Of a stretch of 64,000 nt of DNA, positions 55,590-64,000 are shown piece by piece. The position numbers and the translations under genes were made by a program. How positions within the stretch are numbered: position 1 is the stretch's first letter; every line of letters begins with the position of its first letter. The notes under the pieces were generated by a model. That model saw nothing but the letters and a program-made list of their open reading frames with translations, was not told the DNA's origin and made no database searches. Where the stretch lies: the NCBI RefSeq assembly GCF_000512565.2, contig NC_089308.1, positions 1,131,001 to 1,195,000 on the forward strand, written 5' to 3'. The DNA is from Kwoniella dejecticola CBS 10117. Taxonomy: Eukaryota; Basidiomycota; Tremellomycetes; Tremellales; Cryptococcaceae.

Positions 55590-58254
55590 ATGGACTCTCA
55601 ACATCGCACGAAACGTCGTCGCACGAAAGGTACGACCGCGTGCACAGCTTGTCAACATCGAAAGTCTCGCTGCGAATTAGTCGATCATGCAGGATGTCAT
55701 CGGTGTAGAATCTTAGGTACGCCATGCTCCATAATAGATCCTCCAGCAGCAGCATCGATATCAGCATCAGCATCAGCATCAGCATCAGCATCAGCATCAG
55801 CATCAGCATCAGCAACAGCATCAGCATCAACATCAATATCAACTTCGATGACCACTATGACCCACGATGTCCGATCAGGACCAGCTTCCACCGGTCCATC
55901 GCCCGAAACCAGTCAACGTTTTGGCGAGAGTACGCTCAATGGATCCAGTGCCATGTAAGTCATAAGTAACGTCCCCGGACTGATTCAATTCGGGGCAGGG
56001 TGAACCAAGGCAAGCCGGCTGACCAAGGATATCTTTACCCCTGGTAGTGAAACACAAACAACCCATCTATCGGAGTTGCTGGAACGTACAAAACGGATCG
56101 AATCCATCTCCCAATATCTGATGACTCAGCTGTCCACGACATCCCATCCAGCCACTCATCATCACGATGATCAGAGTACGGAAGAACATTTTACTTTCCG
56201 CGGAGCGGGAAGCGTAGGTCATCGGCTTCACTCTCCTCTCACCGACCGTCTGTCTCTCCATGCGTCCACCAATGGCATCACAGTGGAGGACGCCTTTGGT
56301 TCGCCCACTTCCGCCGAGTGGTTGGCAGAGCCTGTCGTCGCTGGCCTGATCAGTAAAGATCATCTGAGGAAAGCATACGACAGGTGAGTCCTTCCCCAAA
56401 CGCGACCATTTCCGTCGACTTCCCACTCCTTTGCGTTGTCATCATCTCCTTTTGTCGCTGGTCATGTACGTATGTAAGTATTGATTTATGTTTGTGCTTC
56501 CACAGAGCGCGCCCCATGCTGCGTCAAGTCCTTCCTCTACCGAGGCTGATATTGAGCGTCGACCCGGCGGCTCATCATCCTTTCCTTCAGAGCTGTCTGT
56601 TACTATACTCGGCGCGTCAACCCTGGAAGGAATTCCAGATCCTGTCGGCCAAACGCTATGCTGAGTTGCAAAAGAAAGTAGAGAGGGTTTTGGTGTCCTT
56701 GGACTCTGTGCCTCCTCATGAGGATATTGTGATCGCTCTGCTCGTCTTATCCCTACTACCGATAAGCACACTCGACTCACGCTTAAGGTCGACAGTAGAC
56801 CCCTTCAACGCGGTAGAGCTCGGTATCAGATTAGCCAAGACGATCGGCTTAGACACTGCCTACGGTAAAATATTGCGAAAGGTCGGTCAACATCAGAAAC
56901 TTCGAATTATGCCTTGGGATTTGGACTTGCTGAGGAAAGCACAAGTCGTAAGTCGATGCACGTTACACGGGAACCTCCGTGTTATTGACAATGGAGAGAT
57001 GCTGAAGTGTTCTGCTCTGCGGCGCTTTGTCAGTGGGGCTGCCTGATCAACAGGTCGACGAGGTGAGTGTTGCAAGCTGAAATCACATCACCCGTAGTCT
57101 CACCTATGGCCATGGTAGAGGATACGAAGCTTTCAAGCTAAATGAAACGCTTCCTGGAACTCCATAGAGTCGATCTACTTGCCACGGTTTCGCTATCCAC
57201 GCCCATGCCCAGAACCAGCAATATCCTTCCTGCCGACATCCCAGAATCACATCTGCTCACAGAGGAGCTCCTCGATATGGCATTCTACTCTCAATTCTTG
57301 CTGTTGACGGGACCAGTGTGTGCTGCACTGCGTGACTTACAAGAAGCAATGATTCCGGAGCTTCACCTTATCGAGAACATCGTCAACAGTATGAACGCGT
57401 TATACGATCGTTCAGAAGATTGGAGGAGCCAAGTGTCAGTAACCCATTGTGAGTCTCGCTTGCAGTCAGTCATTTTGGGAGTATCAATGCGTATCTACTG
57501 CGTTCGACGCTTGGTCAACAGCAATCATTTCGTGACTAATTCATGCCTTCCGCTGCCGCATCATCATTGTCATCATCATGTAGTGCCCTCGCGATTTTAC
57601 TTGATTGGCATTTCTCTATTGACGGAGATGATGCTCTGTTACCGACTTTCACATTACGTGGGCGCCGCTCTACCTTCGCCGTTGGCCCCGGAGAATCGCT
57701 TGCACCTGATGATGGAATTGGCCGGTAGTTTCTTTCTGCGTGCCGAACAATACATGAAGTTTGTCGTCGAGAACACCATGGATCTTTCTCTCCTGCCGAG
57801 CTTTGATGTAGTCTTGTCGATCTTGGCGTATGCTACCTCTTTACAAGCCTCCAGAGTTGTCAACAGTCAACAAGCGCAACAACCATCACCAGCAGAAGCA
57901 GCAGATGAGCCAATGCCAACGTCAGAAGGCAGCCGTATTCGCCATACCTTCAGGGAAAAACTCGTGGGGATACACGTAAATTGCCAACGATTAGTGTTTG
58001 CAATAGACAATTTACAACCTCCTGATACGGCATGGCGAGATATCAGAACCTCAATCGATGATGCCCAAACTAGCAGAGGCCAAGGCGAAGAAGGCTTTGT
58101 TTACACGCAGGAAGACTGGCAAATGATAGACTGGCAAACCCTCTTCGGAATAGAGCGCAGCACTGGACAACAGAGTGACGAGGAGCAAGTCGGAGAGGTT
58201 GGCATGCCGTTCGATTGGCAATCAATGACTTTGGAATCGCTCTTTGGCCTGTAA
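55590..58254 (+). CDS. Zn2Cys6 fungal transcription factor
   Basis: The start is the ATG at 55590 (MDSQHRTKRRRTKG). The binuclear zinc cluster is TACTACQHRKSRCELVDHAG and CHRCRILGTPC: six Cys in C-x2-C-x6-C…C-x2-C-x6-C order. A Ser-Ala repeat encoded by an ATCAGC hexamer run follows. The helical linker THLSELLERTKRIESISQYL and the middle regulatory region come next: LHASTNGITVEDAFGSPTSA, HPFLQSCLLLYSARQPWKEF, ELGIRLAKTIGLDTAYGKIL, LLRKAQVWGCLINRSTRVDL. The fungal-trans layout ends FDWQSMTLESLFGL at 58254, an acidic-hydrophobic tail that may activate transcription. The intron ending at the TAG before 57166 is chosen because the nearer acceptor gives an early stop. About 750 residues. Target genes are unknown. 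Confidence 0.87.
55761..55835. repeat. Coding hexamer repeat (TCAGCA)n
   Basis: Around twelve copies, encoding alternating Ser-Ala just behind the zinc cluster. Likely to vary in length between strains. Confidence 0.9.
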
Positions 58255-58836
58255 GAGTATCATCAGTAGTATTTATTTGAGCTACTTCATGACTCACAGT
58301 GTGGTCCGCCATATGAGAAGGCAATTGGGATTGCAGCGATGAAGCGTTCTGGCGGGATAGCGATGATAATTCTCGATTGTGGGGTGACACTGCATGCATG
58401 TTCCGACTATCGCAACGCAACGCAATGCACCGCATTTCTCACTGGACTCATCGCTGCAGCGCGACATGATAATGAAGTTCGAAGTTCGCACCAAGTCCGA
58501 TCTGGTATAAAGTCACCGGTCAATCACTGTGATCCGGAATATGAGGGCCGATCGCAAAAATACGACTATACGATCAAAACGCATCCCTTATTCCGCCTTG
58601 TCCGCCTTGTCCGCATCTGTACTTCTACTTTAACACCGCTCAACTTCTCATCTCCAGGTCGCCACTGATACTCACAAACCAATTCAGCCCCATTCAAGAG
58701 AAAGAGTGACACTCGCACCCCTGTCCAGAGCTAGGCATCATTTAATTCCGATCATCTGACCATCTGCAGCTCACGGAGCGGAGGATATCAGATCAACCGT
58801 CACATCGCCTAACACATTTATAATCAAATCCTCCAG
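58255..58836. other. Intergenic, 582 bp
   Basis: 3' end of the transcription factor gene and promoter of the DinB-like gene. No gene seen. Confidence 0.4.
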
Positions 58837-59975
58837 ATGCCGTCCAGTTCAAATGCTCATACATCCTTGAATCACACCCTCGTTGCAATGCGACCAAACT
58901 CACAGGATAGCCTGCAAATCCAGACCAAAGAAGATCGCGCAGAAGCATTGTTAGAACTATCCATCTCCCTCATAGAATCCGCCATCGACGTGCTTCGAAC
59001 CAATATAACAGCGGACGAACAGCTCACTAGACAAAGTACTCTGATGCCTGGCGGTACCCTCGGTAAACATTTCAGGCATGTCATAGAGAGTTTCAGAGCT
59101 TTTCTCTTACCCCTAATCCCCTCTAAAACCTCTTCCTCCTACTCTTCCTCACCTTCACCTTCATCACCAACATCGTCATTAACCTCGACGGCGACGCCGA
59201 CGCCGACAACAACAACACCAACAACAACAACAACCACAACAACAACCACCGAGATCAACTACGATAACATCCAACCGTCCTCACGAAGACCCATCGCTCG
59301 ATCAGTCAAAGCGTGTATATCTGCCTTAGAGGAGATCCGAGATGAACTGATATCTTGGGGCGACCAATCCCGGCACATAGATTTACCCTCATCCTCGTCT
59401 TTGAATCAGCCGATCAGCGGGACTGGGGTAGCGGGAGAAAATGGGATCGCAGAAAACCGTAATACTCTGGGCGATGTCATGGACGGAACGATTGACGTAG
59501 TCGCTATCACGCCTACGAAGCAAGTGATGGGTTCGACGATAGGCAGAGAGGTGAGTCCGCCCTACGTCTCATGCTTCATCTTCTTAGACGACTTCATTCC
59601 TGTATCTGCGTCATTCGCCATCGACCACCGGAGGCAAAGTGGAATGGGATCGGAGTGAAAGTGCAAACGTAACACGATATGATGTGAAGAAGCTAATCAG
59701 TGATCGGCGGTTTAGTTGTGGTATTGCTCCCTCCACGCAATCCATCATTTCTCAATGTTACGTACGATAGCAGTGCATGAGCACGGGATTGAATTACCGG
59801 TAGAATTCGGTACGGCTCCATCGACGCTATTGTAAGTCACACCAAACGCCTCTTGACCCGGTGACAGTGGTAGAATCATTGCTGATGGCTTACGAATAAC
59901 AGGTATCGAGGACTGAATTGGAAGCCGCCAACAGAGAACAAGGAGATCCGAGTGGCTGTCAAGTCGAAGCTATAG
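58837..59975 (+). CDS. DinB-like putative metal-dependent protein
   Basis: The start is the ATG at 58837 (MPSSSNAHTSLNHT). Three exons. Exon 1 holds a helix ALLELSISLIESAIDVLRTN, then GGTLGKHFRHVIESFRAFLL with the first His ligand. A Ser/Thr/Pro low-complexity insert (poly-Thr at 59206-59247) follows, then RSVKACISALEEIRDELISW. After a GTGAGT…TTTAG intron comes LWYCSLHAIHHFSMLRTIAV, then HEHGIELPVEFGTAPSTLLY, then the last exon RGLNWKPPTENKEIRVAVKS up to 59975. G..LGKHFRH and LH.IHH…E.G…P..FG.APST are the conserved pieces of a eukaryotic DinB-type four-helix family; the His positions fit a metal triad. About 315 residues. Reaction unknown; the low-complexity insert between helices is unusual. 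Confidence 0.7.
59206..59247. repeat. (ACA/ACC)n coding microsatellite
   Basis: Trinucleotide run encoding a Thr tract inside the DinB-like protein. Confidence 0.85.
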
Positions 59976-60130
59976 GCAGGGTCAATCGAGTCGGATTGGG
60001 GTGAATCGTCGTCGTCGTCCTCAACTGTTCGATCTCACGACACATCCAGTAGTCCAATTGTCAAGTTATCAAGTTGCCTTCTGGATAGGGATAGAATTGT
60101 TCTCTCTTCGCATCATCGAGTCCATTACGT

Positions 60131-60152
60131 ATATGTATGTATGTATGTATGT
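60131..60152. repeat. (TATG)5 microsatellite
   Basis: Tetranucleotide run in the convergent intergenic region between the DinB-like and DPH5 genes. Confidence 0.85.
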
Positions 60153-60268
60153 AATCGTAATCAATAGACCCATGCAATGTCATAATGCATGTTCACATAT
60201 TTTCCACCAACGATCTTCTCTTCTCAGTCCACTGAGCCACCAGGCTCATGGGGATGCTCGACGGACGC

Positions 60269-61629
60269 TTAATTGAACGTCTCCCTCTCTACGCCGTATA
60301 CCTCTTGACCGACTTTCCACCACGCCCCCTGCTCTCCGCCAATCGCAAACTTGCCCGCAAACTCAAATTCCAGAGCATGCAACCTCTTTCCCACAATCAC
60401 CAGTGAATGCAGTGGTCCTCCGAACTCCTCTTCTGAGACTTGCGCCAATTCTTCCAGGGTCCCACTGATCAACCTCTGCGTCGGGGTTCCTATCCTACTG
60501 AGCGAAATCGCTAGTGTTTTATCAGGCGGCAATAAAGACTCTTTCCTCTCTACTTCTTGCCCACTTTCACCTTCACCTTCGCCCTCCTTAGTATCCCCAT
60601 TTTGACCTTCCTTATTATCCTCATCCGATAACTGCTGATGCCTCGCCGCTTCCGTGTATAAGATCTGCTCGAAAGCCTGTTTCGGCCCCATAAACCTCGG
60701 CGGCTCGTATATCAGCCTACCCCTAGCCATATTCTCCTCGCTCTGTTCCCGCACTTTGATATCTAACAATACAAGCGTGTGCACACCGATCTTGAGGTTT
60801 TCTTCGAGCTTGTCAAACCAACTATCGGGTTTCCAATTCTCCGTGTAAAACACCATACTCAGCGTCTGGCCGAAATTGTACAGCTGCAGTCCCGTAGATC
60901 CGAGGGCCGTCATTATACTGGCGTTATGTATTGTCTGGGTGGGTATACCTTGGGCTCGGGCTCGGAGTAATAAATCGGTATGTGTTGTTGCGCTGCGAAC
61001 GTACATAAAAGTTAGAGCCAAGTACAAAGCATCAACAACTTTCAGATCAAGATCAATAACAATAACAAAACGAATTCAAGCACAACGACCACGACCATCA
61101 AGCTGTAGCCACTTTCCACATCTTCCTGACGATATTCACGTTAAATACGAATGATGAAACGCGTACTCCGACCCAAACTCAGACTCAGACTCACCCAAGC
61201 GGATCACCAACGACCAAAAAGGACACATCGACTTTATCTGCGTCTTTGAGTATCTCATCCGCTTCTAGCTCTACCAATTCCCGAGTGGCCGTTATCACTG
61301 GGCGCTCGTAGAATGCTTCCTATGTCCAGCGATGAAGGTTAGTCATTTACTCCTGCGACTCATGTATGACCTATTGTCGAGCCGTCCAACCGTCTAGCCG
61401 TCCGACCAAGTTGAACATGAATTTGCGCATCATATGTTCATAGCGATTTGCTCGGCTCCTCAAGTAGGATAAAATAAGATAGAATCGAACCCACCAATCG
61501 CTCTTTATCCACCATCAAGATCGAAGTATAACTCTCCAAGTAAACCCTCTCGCTCTTCTTGACTGCTTCAAGGCCTTTCACCGTTATATCTTTCTCATCG
61601 CTCAAACCTAGACCAATGACGTAGAACAT
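60269..61629 (-). CDS. DPH5: Diphthine methyl ester synthase (DPH5)
   Basis: S-adenosylmethionine-dependent enzyme that methylates the modified His of elongation factor 2 on the way to diphthamide. Three exons on the minus strand. Start ATG at 61629: MFYVIGLGLSDEKDITVKGL, then ERVYLESYTSILMVDKERL. Exon 2: EAFYERPVITATRELVELEA, ADKVDVSFLVVGDPLG. Exon 3: ATTHTDLLLRARAQGIPTQT, IHNASIMTALGSTGLQLYNF and GQTLSMVFYTENWKPDSWFD. All are near-invariant DPH5 blocks, with VGDP and the G-rich start forming the SAM pocket. A loop of about 30 residues (DNKEGQNGDTKEGEGEGESG) is inserted before LLPPDKTLAISLSRIGTPTQ. The end KVGQEVYGVERETFN lies at 60269. About 315 residues, slightly longer than usual because of the acidic loop. 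Confidence 0.95.
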
Positions 61630-62313
61630 GTTCTCTGTTGTCCGTCGTCTGTTGCCTGTTGATCGTTGTCTGTAAGCTTTTATCTCAGGACTTGACCACA
61701 GGTCTATATACCATATACCAAAAGTTGTCGTACAACAAGTTGGTCTGTTGTTGGTAGTGTTGGTAGTAATTTAGCAACTTACTTGTAAATTCCAAATTCA
61801 ATCTATCGTACGGGTTTCTGGAAATTCATAAGTTAATCTTATCGCAAAAAACTGATTCCGTTCTCGCTGCAAAATCCTCCTCGTCCGCCCATCCATCCAT
61901 ATCCATACAGCAACAACATAGTCAAGGTTTACTATACTCGAACATTCTTACACTTGAATTCATGCAATCTGCGCACTTCCATGCTGCTCAATCAAAGAGG
62001 AGTATCACCATTCGAATTCGTTGAGCACGTAATGAAAAAAAGAGATGCATCAAAATCATAAATTAGTATAAGATACCACTGCCGCTATTATCATAATTGA
62101 TCTCCCCTTTTACCTCTACCACAAACTACGCCAAGTTACTGCTGCACCATCTGAGAACAACAGCAAGATACGATCGTCGCTGGGTTATATCCTGCGTTCT
62201 GGAAAAGTCCTTATTATATGCATGACACCTATCTTCTTCTATGTCCACATCGTCAACGTCTTCCTCCCAAATATGGTATATCTTGAGATTATTGAGTCAA
62301 GCTGAGTTTGGCC
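61630..62313. other. Intergenic, 684 bp
   Basis: DPH5 promoter side and the 3' region of the P450 gene; A/T-rich. No gene seen. Confidence 0.4.
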
Positions 62314-64000
62314 TTATGCGGGTGGGGCTCTAGGAGTGAATTTCAATCTCAATTCATCCTTCGGGAAAATACTAAAATCCGAAAACGAACAAAAGCCATC
62401 AGCTACGGTTCATTCACCTCTTTCTCGTTGCAAGTTCATGTCTTGATGGATGGTGCATCCCCAACCCAAACTCACGCAGCAATAACCTTGACTTCCTCTG
62501 AATCCTTCGTGACCTCGTGATCCCAATTCATCAATACCGACGCAGTACCCAACGTAGCGGCCAAGTGCATCGAAGCGTATTGACCGCCGATACACTTGTG
62601 CGGTCCACTACCCCACACCAAGTAGTTTTGCGGTTTCGAGTCGGCCAAAGGAGCGGACCCGTCTTCGTTGGGCAACCATCGTTCAGGTTTGAAAGAGTCC
62701 GGTTCGGGGTAGCATGTCTCGTCGTGCAGCGAATTCCAGAAGGCAGGGATGATCATGGCTCCTTTGGGGACGGTGTAGTCAGGTGAAATGGGGAATGCCT
62801 TGGTGGTTTCGTATGGGACCTGGAATTGTGATTAAGGGTTGGAACAGACCATCAGCCGCAGCTTCGGTTTCCACAATCCATATTATTGAACACATCTACA
62901 CGTCGTTGCATACCAAACCAGAGGGAGGAGATTGCTTATTGCGACACAGTCGACGAAATTACTCACCATAATGACAGGAGGTCTGAATCGGAGAACTTCC
63001 TTAACCACAGCTCGAGTGTAAACCATGTCATCCACCATATCAAGCGTCAGGGGTCTTTCCAAGTCGTTTCCTCGGACTTTGTATTGCTCTTCTCTGATCT
63101 TGGCAAGCACTTCAGGGTGGTCGGCAGTAAGTTGGAACGCGTACACAATAGCAGAGGACATGGCATCTTGCGAGGCGAACAGGAACGAGAGGAGCACCAT
63201 GGCGATTTCCCTATCCGAGTATTCTCGCGAGAGCAACTTGGTAGTCTCCCCATCATCTTGTGCCTTTCTAGCTTGGATCATCGCTTTAGTCCATTCGTCT
63301 AACAGACATTCCGATTCGGCATTGGGATCAGCCATCCTGATTTTACTTTGAGCCGAAGCAGATTCCAAGTACTTCATACAGACTTTTCTAGCTTGGATGG
63401 CGTTGTACACTTTGGTTCCTGGGATGGCGAGGGGGAAGTTCACGAGTTCGAGGGCGACCGTGATCAACCAGTATTTCTTGTTGATCTCATCTCGTTGGGC
63501 GTCCGTGACGTATGGACCGAGGAACACGGAGAGCGAAGTGTCCATGTTGAGATCTCGCATTTCCATCATGTATGGCTTGGCGCCGTCTTTGTCGGATACC
63601 CATTTGGAGAAGTATGATCGGTAGATTCTCTCTTGAATAGGGAGATAGACACTATACGGTGGGAAAACACTTGAGATGAGCGACAGTCCCGGCCGATCCG
63701 ATCTCATGAGATTCCCAAATATCACTCACGACAAGGCTTGTTTGGTGAACAAGACGTTCAAGGCTTTCCTGTAATCAGCGTGAACCTTTCCGTGGAGGAA
63801 CACCCAGTTATCCGGACTGAGCACCTTCTTGGCGGAGGCGACTAAGCATGGTTCGGCATGGTTGGGGGAGTTGAGGATTTTTCGGGCCATTTCGTTGGAA
63901 GATCCAATGACAATGAAGCTGTTGACGGGGAAAGGAATGATCAGCATAAAATAGTTGATCTCGATCTCGATCTCGATCTAGTGTTCCAGATGGATCGAAG
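62314..64000 (-). CDS. ERG5: Sterol C-22 desaturase, cytochrome P450 CYP61 (ERG5), 5' part outside the window
   Basis: Ergosterol biosynthesis enzyme that introduces the C22-23 double bond; ER membrane. Minus strand, open at the right edge. The most upstream part seen is SFIVIGSSNEMARKILNSPN, then LSPDNWVFLHGKVHADYRKA. Next come LFTKQALS, IQERIYRSYFSKWVSD, and helix I MVLLSFLFASQDAMSSAIVY, where ASQDA replaces the usual A-G-x-[DE]-T, as in ERG5. ExxR lies in VVKEVLRFRPP, PERW in SFKPERWLP, and the heme-binding loop is VWGSGPHKCIGGQY with the Cys ligand. The last exon encodes IFPKDELRLKFTPRAPPA-stop at 62314, after a GTGAGT…TTTAG intron. A (GATCTC)4 run sits in intronic sequence near 63955-63979. 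Confidence 0.92.

Noticed and set aside
55543..55891. Antisense frames of Met-Leu and Asp-Ala repeats
   Set aside because: They are complements of the TCAGCA repeat in the transcription factor gene.
57061..57170. Apparent early stop in the Zn2Cys6 factor
   Set aside because: It arises only with the nearer acceptor (GGTAG). The next acceptor (CCATAG) keeps the frame and joins NRST to RVDLLATV.
1..64000. Transposons, CRISPR arrays, operons, rRNA
   Set aside because: No transposase, reverse transcriptase, long terminal repeat, spaced-repeat array or rRNA-like segment was seen; the gene structure is eukaryotic.

Overview
The window is nuclear DNA of a basidiomycete fungus, most likely a tremellomycete (Cryptococcus/Kwoniella-type). 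This rests on dense short introns (about 45-90 nt, GTRNGT...YAG, CTRAY-like branch points), many exons per gene, roughly 50% GC, and the gene set: sphingoid-base phosphate phosphatase, ERG5-type P450, WSC protein, Zn2Cys6 factor, velvet factor. All gene models were assembled by hand from splice signals and reading frame. Exon edges are therefore predictions.

Layout. 1-338: 5' end of a gene running off the left edge. 2.2-4.3 kb: LCB3/YSR2-like phosphatase. 4.7-5.1 kb: a three-exon OST5/TMEM258-like gene. 5.4-8.1 kb: three IFI6/IFI27 (ISG12)-like genes in -,+,- order. 8.5-10.2 kb: ER J-domain protein. 10.2-15.3 kb: gene-poor and pyrimidine-rich, ending in a compact velvet factor. 16.9-20.9 kb: a 75-residue membrane protein and a SAP-domain protein. 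21.4-22.3 kb: a fourth ISG12-like gene, frameshifted. 24.3-27.1 kb: secreted five-WSC protein. 27.9-30.4 kb: Ubc4/5 E2 and a four-helix membrane protein. 32.1-33.7 kb: Ran1-like kinase. 33.8-38.8 kb: gene-poor. 38.8 kb: a 52-residue fifth ISG12-like gene. 40.2-44.0 kb: F-BAR/RhoGAP protein fused to a GNA1-type N-acetyltransferase. 44.3-46.9 kb: membrane protein with RNSxKS repeats and an in-frame TGA. 48.1 kb: small CsbD-like protein. 49.4-52.5 kb: rhomboid protease. 53.4-55.2 kb: small secreted/anchored protein and a PMP3-like protein. 55.6-58.3 kb: Zn2Cys6 factor. 58.8-60.0 kb: DinB-like protein. 60.3-61.6 kb: DPH5. 62.3-64 kb: ERG5-type P450, open at the right edge.

Two signals stand out. 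(1) Five ISG12-like paralogues lie within 34 kb and share one phase-1 intron at the same motif position. Two of them have turned the normally hydrophobic second half of the core into a charged sequence while keeping its Ala/Ser/Gly/Gln register. (2) A single open frame joins a Rho-GTPase regulator to the enzyme that acetylates glucosamine-6-phosphate for UDP-GlcNAc and chitin, with no internal ATG that could start the enzyme alone. Several genes act at the cell surface or in membranes (sphingolipid, ergosterol, N-glycosylation, WSC, chitin precursor), but nothing shows that they are co-regulated.
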